The notes beneath the pieces were generated by a model. That model was not told the DNA's origin. It worked only from the letters and a program-made list of their open reading frames with translations, and made no database searches. Both the position numbers and the translations under genes were made by a program. DNA of 64,000 nt from positions 1 to 64,000 of the forward strand of contig CANOLV010000001.1 in the NCBI GenBank assembly GCA_947567425.1, given 5' to 3'. This document shows, one piece after another, positions 40,232 to 47,959 of the stretch. Position 1 is the first letter of the stretch, and every line of letters begins with the position of its first letter. This stretch comes from an uncultured Porphyromonadaceae bacterium. GTDB taxonomy: Bacteria > Bacteroidota > Bacteroidia > Bacteroidales > Muribaculaceae.

Positions 40232-42102
40232 AATTATACCATCAACTTGGATTCGGACTGTTCTGCGCAGGAGCGTTATGCTCTTGCGCAGGAGGACCGG
40301 ACATGGCTTCGCCCGACAAAAGTCTCACACTCGACATCGAACGCGACTCCGTATCGCTGACCGTCTACCGCGAAGGTAAAAAAGCCCTGGAGATACCGGC
40401 TCTCGGACTTATCTCCTCTCGGGGCGAAGCACGCATGTCGGTCGACAGTATCGGACCGTCGGAATCAATCTCCGACACCTACACCATGCTGACAGGCAAG
40501 CGAAGCCAATGCTACAACGAAGCTTCCGAACGGGTCGTATATCTATCCGACAGCCTCGGCAACCGACAGAGAATCAGAGTAAGGCTCTACAACGACGGAC
40601 TCGCATTCCGATACGAGGTCGACAGCCTCGACAATGGCGACATAATCGGCGAACTCACCGCTTACCGCCTGCCGAAAGGCACTCCGCGCTGGATACAGCG
40701 CTGGACCGAATCATACGAAGACTTCTACCCCATGTCGGCCAGTGCCGACACTGCCGGTGGACATTGGGCATACCCCGCGCTCATAAATCCTGACGACGAC
40801 ACTTGGTGCCTTATTTCGGAAGCCAACATCGAACGCCGCCAAAGCGCGTCGTCGCTCCGCACAGAACCGGCATCGGAACTATACCGAGTCTCCCCCGCCT
40901 CCGCCGTGACATCGGTCTACGGCGAATGGCACACCCCGTGGCGCACGGCCATAATCGGATCACTCGCCGACGTAGTGGAGTCGACTCTAATAACCGATGT
41001 CAGCGATCCGCCTGCCGACATATACTCCGACTCTTCATGGATCAAGCCCGGTCCGGTCTCTTGGATATACTGGGCATACAACCACGGTTCACGTGACTGC
41101 TCAATACTTAAGAAATACGTCGACCTGGCCGTGGAGATGGGACTCCCCTACACGCTTATCGACGCTGAATGGGACGAGATGACCGACGGAGACAAAGTCG
41201 AGGACATACTCGAATACTCAACAGCCAAAGGCATAGCTCCGCTTATATGGTACAACTCTTCAGTGGGCTGGATCCACGGAGCGCCCGGACCCAAGTTCAG
41301 GCTGAATGACCCCGCTGACCGCGAACGCGAATTCAGCTGGTGTGCCGACAACGGCATAAAAGGGGCTAAAATCGACTTCTTTTCAGGCGACTCCGAGATG
41401 AATATGACCTATATGATCGACCTCCTGGAATCAGCCGCGCGGCATAAACTGCTGGTCAACTTCCACGGCGCCACCATTCCACGCGGATGGCAGCGAACAT
41501 ACCCGAACCTGATGTCGATGGAGGGAGTCTACGGTGCAGAATGGTACAACAATGCACCGGTGCTGACCGACCGGGCCGCCCGCCACAACGCCACCCTCCC
41601 ATTCACACGCAACGTGGTCGGACCCATGGACTACACCCCGGTCACATTCTCCGACTCGCAGCACCCGCACATCACCACCCACGCCCACGAACTTGCCCTG
41701 AGCGTAGTGTTTGAATCCGCACTGCAGCATCTGGCCGACCGTCCGGAGAGCTACCTCTTTCAGCCCGAATCAGTCAAAAGCTTCCTCGGATCCTTGCCGA
41801 CAGCATGGGACGACACCAGACTACTCGCAGGATATCCGGGCGAATACGTCGTCATGGCCCGGCGCAAAGGCGACAGCTGGTACATAGGTGCCCTTAACGG
41901 AACCGACACCGAAAAGACCATCGGACTGAACCTGTCCGGGATTCTCGATCCGGCCCGATTCAATGCCGCAGTGTTTGAGGATGCCGCCGCACCGACCGAT
42001 GGCAAATGGAAATGTTCCGAAACGGATGCAACTTCCTTACCCACGGCCATAACGTGCCTACCGCGCGGCGGATTCGTCATAAAGCTTACACCATCCGTAT
42101 AG
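40228..42102 (+). CDS. GH97 alpha-glycosidase lipoprotein, alpha-galactosidase-like
   Basis: A lipoprotein (LCSC, Cys20) of 624 residues in family 97, a calcium-dependent Bacteroidetes family containing inverting glucoamylase-type (SusB) and retaining alpha-galactosidase-type members. An N-terminal sandwich (about residues 30-275) precedes the barrel with SWIYWAYNHGSRDC, GAKIDFFSGDSEMN (Asp383, the position of the nucleophile in the retaining alpha-galactosidase group), LVNFHGATIPRGWQRTYPN and MEGVYGAEWYNN. The Asp and the HGATIPRG form favour a retaining enzyme, though this is inference. Its ATG overlaps the GH31 stop by four bases, so expression depends on ribosomes crossing the interrupted GH31 gene. 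A hairpin terminator follows. Confidence 0.9.
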   Translation: MKLYHQLGFGLFCAGALCSCAGGPDMASPDKSLTLDIERDSVSLTVYREGKKALEIPALGLISSRGEARMSVDSIGPSESISDTYTMLTGKRSQCYNEASERVVYLSDSLGNRQRIRVRLYNDGLAFRYEVDSLDNGDIIGELTAYRLPKGTPRWIQRWTESYEDFYPMSASADTAGGHWAYPALINPDDDTWCLISEANIERRQSASSLRTEPASELYRVSPASAVTSVYGEWHTPWRTAIIGSLADVVESTLITDVSDPPADIYSDSSWIKPGPVSWIYWAYNHGSRDCSILKKYVDLAVEMGLPYTLIDAEWDEMTDGDKVEDILEYSTAKGIAPLIWYNSSVGWIHGAPGPKFRLNDPADREREFSWCADNGIKGAKIDFFSGDSEMNMTYMIDLLESAARHKLLVNFHGATIPRGWQRTYPNLMSMEGVYGAEWYNNAPVLTDRAARHNATLPFTRNVVGPMDYTPVTFSDSQHPHITTHAHELALSVVFESALQHLADRPESYLFQPESVKSFLGSLPTAWDDTRLLAGYPGEYVVMARRKGDSWYIGALNGTDTEKTIGLNLSGILDPARFNAAVFEDAAAPTDGKWKCSETDATSLPTAITCLPRGGFVIKLTPSV

Positions 42103-42123
42103 ACCACTATATATTAGAACATT

Positions 42124-42170
42124 ATACTGCGCATCCGCTTAGAAGTTTATATAAGCGGGATGCGCAGTAT
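42124..42170 (+). terminator. Terminator of the GH43-GH31-GH97 operon
   Basis: ATACTGCGCATCCGCTT (42124-42140) pairs with AAGCGGGATGCGCAGTAT (42153-42170) with one bulged base. The U-run is weak (GCATATTT). Confidence 0.7.
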
Positions 42171-42214
42171 GCATATTTAACAATATTTTTATAACCATAC
42201 TGCAAAATTTTGAT

Positions 42215-42222
42215 TACATTTG
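42215..42222 (+). promoter_or_regulatory. Promoter -7 box of the B12 locus
   Basis: TACATTTG matches TAnnTTTG just upstream of the riboswitch. The T-rich stretch at 42186-42190 is 24 bases away, longer than ideal. Confidence 0.55.
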
Positions 42223-42227
42223 CCACC

Positions 42228-42410
42228 GAAATGGTGTCGGAAAATGCCCAAGGCATCAACCGACTTAATAGGGAATCAGGTGTAAGTCCTGAACAGTCCC
42301 GCTGCTGTGAGTTTCAAACCAAAGACACTCTCATCATTATGAGCCACTGGACTATTGTCCGTCTGGGAAGGCCGATGAGAATGGAAACGAGTCAGAAGAC
42401 CTGCCATTTT
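42228..42410 (+). ncRNA. Cobalamin (adenosylcobalamin-type) riboswitch
   Basis: The leader contains the conserved cobalamin aptamer blocks in order: the GGGAATCAGGTGTAAGTCC tract with CAGTCCCGCTGCTGTGA (about 42271-42310), a variable arm, and the B12 box AGTCAGAAGACCTGCC at 42390-42405. It precedes a BtuB-type receptor, its usual target, and would reduce expression when cobalamin is plentiful. The boundaries are approximate. Confidence 0.9.
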
Positions 42411-42517
42411 GCTATTTGTCAACTACTTGCGAGGACAAGTCCAGGATGGCAGCCCGAGAAGAAATACTGTTAAGGATTTCTCCTTCGGGAATTCCTTCCT
42501 ATATAACTTCAGGTACC

Positions 42518-42564
42518 GCATCAGTTGTCGAATAGCAGATTACTAACTGCTAAAAAGCTGATGC
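42518..42564 (+). promoter_or_regulatory. Start-codon-blocking hairpin, riboswitch expression platform
   Basis: GCATCAG (42518-42524) pairs with CTGATGC (42558-42564), and inside it TAGCAG (42533-42538) pairs with CTGCTA (42547-42552). The stem ends one base before the btuB ATG, so it would hide the ribosome entry site; this suggests translational control by the upstream aptamer. Confidence 0.55.
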
Positions 42565-42565
42565 A

Positions 42566-44563
42566 ATGGAGCGAGGACTCTCATTCTTATTCTTACTTGC
42601 CATATCTGTCGGACCGATACATTCAGCTCCTTCGACAGACACTCTTGACACAATCAAACTTAAAGAGGTAGTGGTCGAGGCCGTCAATCCAAACCGCGAG
42701 GTCATTCCGACACAGCAACTTGAAGGAGAAGAACTCCGCCGACTGAACAGCAACAGTGTGGCCGATGCCCTGCGATACTTCTCGGGAGTCCAAATTAAGG
42801 ATTACGGTGGCGTTGGAGGCATAAAGACCGTCAATATCCGCTCTATGGGCACCAACCATACCGGAGTGATATATGACGGTGCTGAGCTTGGCAATGCACA
42901 AAACGGGCAAATTGACCTTGGGCAATTCTCTCTTGACAACATAGAAGCCATCTCACTCCACAACGGCCAAAAGAGCCAAATACTCCAACCGGCCCGCGAC
43001 TTCGGCTCAGCCGGAACCATCTACCTGCGCACAAAAACACCCCACTTTAACGAAGGACGCAATTATAATCTGCGCGGGACCCTGCGGTTCGGCTCATTTG
43101 ACCTCCTAAATCCATCGGCACTGCTTGAGTTAAAGCTTTCCGAACGGACTAATCTGTCGCTCAGCACCGAACTCGTAAATTCGAGCGGAAAATATAAATT
43201 CCGCTATCGGCGAGTAAACCCTGCCGGCGAAATAGCCTACGACACTACGGCAGTCAGGCAGAACGGTGACATCAATGCCACCCGCATCGAGATGAATGTC
43301 AACGGCATGCTCAATAACGGCGAATGGCACTTCAAAGCCTACAACTACAATTCTGAACGCGGTGTTCCGGGTGCGATTGTCAACAACGTCTGGCGACGCG
43401 GCGAACGCATCTGGGACACCAACTCATTCCTGCAGGCCAACTTCACAAAAAATTCCGGAATATACTCCACCCTCAATACCGCCAAATACTCATTCTACCG
43501 CACACACTACGTCAACAACGACGACAAACAGATAAAAATTGACAACATCTACCGTCAGAGGGAATTTTATCTGTCGTCGGCACATGAAGTCAGCCCGTCA
43601 AACTGGTGCCATCTGTCGGCAAGCTACGATTTCATCTGGAACACCCTAAACGCAGACATGTACGGATTCGCCAAACCTGACAGGTATACTAATTTAATGT
43701 CAGTGGCCTTAGCCTTAGACTGGCAAAGAATAAAACTTCAGGCAAGCGGGCTCATGACTTTCGTCCACGACAGGCTGAAAGGACAACAGTCGCCAGCCGA
43801 CAAACATGTGTTCACTCCTGCTGTATACACGTCGTTTTTCCCTTTCAGTTCATCAGATTTTTCAGTGCGCGCCTTCTATAAACGCTCCTACCGCATGCCT
43901 ACGTTCAATGACCTTTACTATGCCGACATGGGCAATTCAAAGCTGGCTCCAGAACGTGTGGCACAATACAATGTAGGTGTACTTTATAACCGCACCGGAC
44001 GTGGCTTCGTCTCAGCCACACGGATAAGCATCGATGCATATTATAATAAAGTACACGACAAGATTGTGGCATATCCGAAAGGACAGCAGTTCCGATGGAC
44101 GATGCTGAATCTGGGAGTTGTCGAAATTAAGGGCGTGGACATATCTGCAAACGTCACGGTAAATCCGTATAACGATTTATACGTCACGGCTCGTGCTCAG
44201 TACACCTACCAGCAGGCTATTGATATCACTAATCCTGCCGACAACTACTACCGCGACCAAATCCCGTATATTCCGCACCATTCCGGCTCAGCGGTAATAA
44301 ATGTAGTCTGGGGTGATTGGAATCTGAATTACAGCTATATATATGTAGGCGAACGATACAATCAGCAAGAAAACATCCGATACAACTATACCCAGCCGTG
44401 GTACACCAGCGACATATCTGCAAGCCGAAGCCTGCATATTGGCCAGGTAGGACTAAGGTTATTAGCCGAGGTCAATAATTTGTTCAGTCAGGACTACGAC
44501 GTCATACTGAACTATCCTATGCCGAAGCGCAACTACCGCTTTGCTATAACTATTGAACTTTAG
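42566..44563 (+). CDS. btuB: BtuB-type TonB-dependent cobamide receptor
   Basis: The outer-membrane TonB-dependent transporter for vitamin B12 and related cobamides, 665 residues. A short signal peptide (residues 1-20) is followed by the plug domain: IKLKEVVVEAVNPN as TonB-box region, then NSVADALRYFSGVQIKDYGG and GTNHTGVIYDGAELGNAQNG. The 22-strand barrel ends with YPMPKRNYRFAITIEL. It lacks the SusC N-terminal extension, as expected for a vitamin receptor. The cobalamin riboswitch directly upstream and BtuG two bases downstream make the assignment firm. Confidence 0.92.
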   Translation: MERGLSFLFLLAISVGPIHSAPSTDTLDTIKLKEVVVEAVNPNREVIPTQQLEGEELRRLNSNSVADALRYFSGVQIKDYGGVGGIKTVNIRSMGTNHTGVIYDGAELGNAQNGQIDLGQFSLDNIEAISLHNGQKSQILQPARDFGSAGTIYLRTKTPHFNEGRNYNLRGTLRFGSFDLLNPSALLELKLSERTNLSLSTELVNSSGKYKFRYRRVNPAGEIAYDTTAVRQNGDINATRIEMNVNGMLNNGEWHFKAYNYNSERGVPGAIVNNVWRRGERIWDTNSFLQANFTKNSGIYSTLNTAKYSFYRTHYVNNDDKQIKIDNIYRQREFYLSSAHEVSPSNWCHLSASYDFIWNTLNADMYGFAKPDRYTNLMSVALALDWQRIKLQASGLMTFVHDRLKGQQSPADKHVFTPAVYTSFFPFSSSDFSVRAFYKRSYRMPTFNDLYYADMGNSKLAPERVAQYNVGVLYNRTGRGFVSATRISIDAYYNKVHDKIVAYPKGQQFRWTMLNLGVVEIKGVDISANVTVNPYNDLYVTARAQYTYQQAIDITNPADNYYRDQIPYIPHHSGSAVINVVWGDWNLNYSYIYVGERYNQQENIRYNYTQPWYTSDISASRSLHIGQVGLRLLAEVNNLFSQDYDVILNYPMPKRNYRFAITIEL

Positions 44564-44565
44564 CC

Positions 44566-45723
44566 ATGAAAACACAATTATATCTCACATTAACTTTTCT
44601 GCCAATTCTGTTGTGCATCACAAGCTGTCGTGACGACGAACTCGTGGTGCCGACAGAATATGACATCATACCTGAGAATCCGGCCGAAAACACTGAAATC
44701 CGTGGATTTTATCTCGTCAACGAGGGGAATATGGGATCGAATAAATGTACTCTCGACTATTTCGATTACTTCACCGGGTTGTATGCACGCAATTTCTACG
44801 CCGAACGCAATCCGAACGTCATAAAGGAATTAGGCGATGTCGGAAACGACATTGGCATATATGGATCGAAACTTTACGTCGTAGTCAACTGCTCACACAA
44901 AGTAGAAGTGATGGATGCCCGCACGGGCATCCGCTTAGGGCAGGTCGACATACCTAACTGCCGCTATACAAGATTTTATCGGGGCAAAGCTTATGTCAGT
45001 TCATACGTAGGACCTGTACTCATTGATCCGCAGGCACCAAAAGGGGCAGTATATGAAGTGGACACGCTTTCCCTGTCAGTAACTGCTAAAGTCACTGTAG
45101 GATATCAACCTGAAGAGATGGAGATAGTCGACGACTATATGTACGTGGCCAATTCTGGAGGCTACAGAGCTCCGAACTACGACAACACAGTATCGGTCAT
45201 TCAAATGATTGATTTTAAGCAAGTCCAACAGATTCCTGTAGGCATAAACCTGCACCGGCTGAAAAAAGACCGACATGGGAAACTCTGGGTAAACTCGCGC
45301 GGCGACTATATGTCGCGCCCTTCACGGTTGCATGTTCTTGAGAAAAAGAAGGGATACAATCAAATGATCGTGGCTGATACAATTCCCATCGCCTGCTCAA
45401 ACATGGCCATCCACGGTGACTCTCTATATTATTATGCTACCGAATGGAACAACTTCACCGCCTCCAACACCATTTCTTATGGGATAATCAACGTTAATAC
45501 ACGGCAAGTGGTGTCGACAAACTTTATCACAGACGGCACTGAAAAAGAGATTGCCATTCCCTACGGAATAGCCATTCATCCCGAAACCGGCGACATATTC
45601 GTCACAGACGCCAAGAACTACGTATCGTCGGGAACTCTCTACTGCTTTGATATAAAAGGCCACAAAAAGTGGAGCGTACGCACCGGTGACATTCCTGCCC
45701 ACATAACATTCCTGCCGCTATGA
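44566..45723 (+). CDS. btuG: BtuG-type surface cobalamin-binding lipoprotein
   Basis: A surface lipoprotein of 385 residues that captures cobalamin and caps BtuB. The signal peptide ends in a lipobox (ITSC, Cys21) followed by acidic RDDE, the pattern of surface-exported Bacteroidetes lipoproteins. The body is a seven-bladed beta-propeller of YVTN/NHL type, with repeating strands such as NDIGIYGSKLYVVVNCSHKV, YQPEEMEIVDDYMYVANSGG and AIHPETGDIFVTDAKNYVSS. Bacteroides BtuG proteins have this fold, size and position after btuB. Its TGA overlaps the next ATG, so the two are translationally coupled. Confidence 0.9.
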   Translation: MKTQLYLTLTFLPILLCITSCRDDELVVPTEYDIIPENPAENTEIRGFYLVNEGNMGSNKCTLDYFDYFTGLYARNFYAERNPNVIKELGDVGNDIGIYGSKLYVVVNCSHKVEVMDARTGIRLGQVDIPNCRYTRFYRGKAYVSSYVGPVLIDPQAPKGAVYEVDTLSLSVTAKVTVGYQPEEMEIVDDYMYVANSGGYRAPNYDNTVSVIQMIDFKQVQQIPVGINLHRLKKDRHGKLWVNSRGDYMSRPSRLHVLEKKKGYNQMIVADTIPIACSNMAIHGDSLYYYATEWNNFTASNTISYGIINVNTRQVVSTNFITDGTEKEIAIPYGIAIHPETGDIFVTDAKNYVSSGTLYCFDIKGHKKWSVRTGDIPAHITFLPL

Positions 45724-46943
45724 TGAACATAAAGAAACTTACCATCGCAATCATCGCGATCCTTAACCTCTGTGGGTGTGGCGAGAACAGCATTCCAATG
45801 GTTAATATCGGGATAGACGACGTGTACTACATCCCACGAATGCAGAAACTGTTTCTCAACCCTGCGCTTACAGGCGAATCATACATGTGGAAAATTTACG
45901 GACCTGACGGACATGTCGTCTCGACAACCTCCCAAAAGGACTGCATATTTCTCGCAGAGCAGGAAGGCGCATACACTCTTGAGTTTGACATAATTGATCA
46001 GTCAACCCCGTTCCACTTTCAGACGACCGTCAACGTCATGCACGAAGAGATCGAGTACAGCCCTTACATATCTAAAGTCTACGAGTATTGTCCCGCCCCC
46101 GGACAGTTCATAAACGAAATGCCCAAATACGAAGAGGGCGACACTTATGCCGACATACTCCAAAAGGCAGAAGAGTCAATTTCCGGGACCAACGACATAC
46201 TGATATCCTTAGGAGGTTTCGGCGGATACGTCACCTTCGGCTTTGACCACACGGTTATAAACCGTGCAGGGGAGGCGGACTTCCGTATATGGGGTAACTG
46301 CTTCTACGAACTCACCGACCCTACAAAGAAAGGCGGTTCGGCTGAGCCGGGCATTGTGATGGTTTCATACGACCGAAACGGCAACGGCCTTCCGGACGAC
46401 AAATGGTATGAGCTTGCCGGAAGCAATTATTCATCTCCGGACACCAGACACAATTATTCCATCACATACTTCACCCCTGACAACAACCGCGAAATAGTAT
46501 CTGACGACGACGGCAACATGACCGATATTTACTACATCCGATGGCAAGATTCCGACGGTATGTCAGGTTATATTCCAAAAAATATATTTCATTCACAAGA
46601 CTACTTCCCGAAGTGGACCGATGCTCAGTCTGTCACATTTACAGGAACATGCCTTCCACCTAACGGTGTGGATGTCAGCGGTACCGGAAGCTATTATATC
46701 CTATACTCCTTCGAGTGGGGTTATGTCGACAACCATCCAAATGACTACACCGGCCTGAACTCATTCAATATCGATTGGGCTGTTGACGACCAGGGCAATA
46801 AAGTACATCTTCCAGGGATTGATTTTGTCCGTGTATACACCGGTGTCAACCAACAATGCGGATGGCTTGGCGAGACGTCTACCGAGCTATGCCGAGCCCA
46901 AGACCTGCACATTGAACAGAAAACTTTCCCATTCAACGAATAA
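45720..46943 (+). CDS. Surface lipoprotein of the B12 locus, candidate cobamide-binding protein
   Basis: A lipoprotein (LCGC, Cys20) of 407 residues overlapping the btuG stop by four bases. An N-terminal Ig/PKD-like beta domain (about residues 25-110; ESYMWKIYGPDGHVVS, EQEGAYTLEFDI) is followed by a larger all-beta domain with conserved-looking tracts LISLGGFGGYVTFGFDHTV, MVSYDRNGNGLPDDKWYELA and FDYVRVYTG-like FVRVYTGVNQQ. The DRNGNGLPDD tract resembles a calcium-binding loop. Similar cell-surface proteins accompany btuBG in gut Bacteroidetes, and a separate lipoprotein class (BtuH) there is known to bind B12, but I cannot assign this protein to that class with certainty. Confidence 0.75.
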   Translation: MMNIKKLTIAIIAILNLCGCGENSIPMVNIGIDDVYYIPRMQKLFLNPALTGESYMWKIYGPDGHVVSTTSQKDCIFLAEQEGAYTLEFDIIDQSTPFHFQTTVNVMHEEIEYSPYISKVYEYCPAPGQFINEMPKYEEGDTYADILQKAEESISGTNDILISLGGFGGYVTFGFDHTVINRAGEADFRIWGNCFYELTDPTKKGGSAEPGIVMVSYDRNGNGLPDDKWYELAGSNYSSPDTRHNYSITYFTPDNNREIVSDDDGNMTDIYYIRWQDSDGMSGYIPKNIFHSQDYFPKWTDAQSVTFTGTCLPPNGVDVSGTGSYYILYSFEWGYVDNHPNDYTGLNSFNIDWAVDDQGNKVHLPGIDFVRVYTGVNQQCGWLGETSTELCRAQDLHIEQKTFPFNE

Positions 46944-46955
46944 AACCTCCCCAAA

Positions 46956-47921
46956 ATGTTAAAAATTTACGCAACTTTCCTCATTTCTGCAATTCCTGTA
47001 TTAACCGGAGCACACAACATCGACTTTAATAAGATTGTCCTCTGGACCGGTCAAGGCTCCAACAAAGCGGCATTAGTAGTGCAATTTTCAGACGACATAG
47101 ATTCCCACGCCTATGTGTGGGGATACAGGTGGGACGACAACGACAGACCATCCGGAGAAAAGATGTTCCGCGACATCTGTGCCAACTCTTCTGAGCTGCT
47201 AATGCTCACACAAGTCACTGGCCAATATGGATCAACACTATGCGGCATTGGATTCGGCAATGCCACAGCAATGATCGGCGACATATACTTCGATTTCGAA
47301 ATGGCTAAAGACTATGAATGGATCAACTTCGACTACTTCGACACTAATTCATGGTTCGGACAAAACGGAGCCCCCGGCGAAAGTGCTCCCGACATTGCAG
47401 ACAAGGCAATCTCGAATGCCAAGATTTCCCACGTCATACAGCATCCCTTCGACTATACCGATTACGGGTATCCTGCTTACGACTACGACTGTTGGAAATT
47501 ACGCGAAGGGAGCAGTTCCGGATTTTGGCAGTCTGGCTGGTATGCGGGCTATTGGAGCTATTGGCTTTCAACCGCCGCATCATCCGAATGGACTTATAGC
47601 GGCACAGGGTTTTCCGGACGCGAACTGACCGACGGAGCCATTGATGCCTGGGTATATACACCGTTTGATGTTCCCGGCATAGGTGGATTCGGCGAAGGCA
47701 ATCCTCCCACAAACGATAATACACTGATCTCATACCGCCCCGGAACTACCTCCGCTGTCGAATTAACCGAAAACACGGATAATAACGAAGAAACCATTAT
47801 ATACGACTTGTCGGGAAACATCGTCGCCACATTCATGTCCAACGGTTCTATCCCCCCCCTTACCTCAGGCATATATATTCTCCGGACCGGAGCGGAGACG
47901 AAGAAAATCCACTTAAAATAA
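46956..47921 (+). CDS. Secreted protein with the shared VWGYR domain and type IX-like tail
   Basis: A 321-residue secreted protein of unknown function in the B12 operon, 12 bases after the preceding lipoprotein. It has a signal peptide (residues 1-18), then an N-terminal domain (about 20-110) with KAALVVQFSDDIDSHAYVWG, YRWDDNDRPSGE and LCGIGFG that resembles residues 20-120 of the next protein. A middle region is unusually rich in Trp and Tyr (SGFWQSGWYAGYWSYWLSTA). The C-terminal 60 residues look like a type A sorting domain (ETIIYDLSGNIVATF, LTSGIYILRTGAETKK), suggesting export by the type IX system. The aromatic-rich face could bind a flat ring system such as a corrin, which is speculation. 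Confidence 0.8.
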   Translation: MLKIYATFLISAIPVLTGAHNIDFNKIVLWTGQGSNKAALVVQFSDDIDSHAYVWGYRWDDNDRPSGEKMFRDICANSSELLMLTQVTGQYGSTLCGIGFGNATAMIGDIYFDFEMAKDYEWINFDYFDTNSWFGQNGAPGESAPDIADKAISNAKISHVIQHPFDYTDYGYPAYDYDCWKLREGSSSGFWQSGWYAGYWSYWLSTAASSEWTYSGTGFSGRELTDGAIDAWVYTPFDVPGIGGFGEGNPPTNDNTLISYRPGTTSAVELTENTDNNEETIIYDLSGNIVATFMSNGSIPPLTSGIYILRTGAETKKIHLK

Positions 47922-47959
47922 TTCAATATCATTAACTAACCAATCAAAAAGTTCTTTTC

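Noticed and set aside
42228..42410. Reading the short plus-strand frame at 42210-42473 as a protein
   Set aside because: The bases are conserved cobalamin riboswitch sequence, and the frame has no protein-like pattern.
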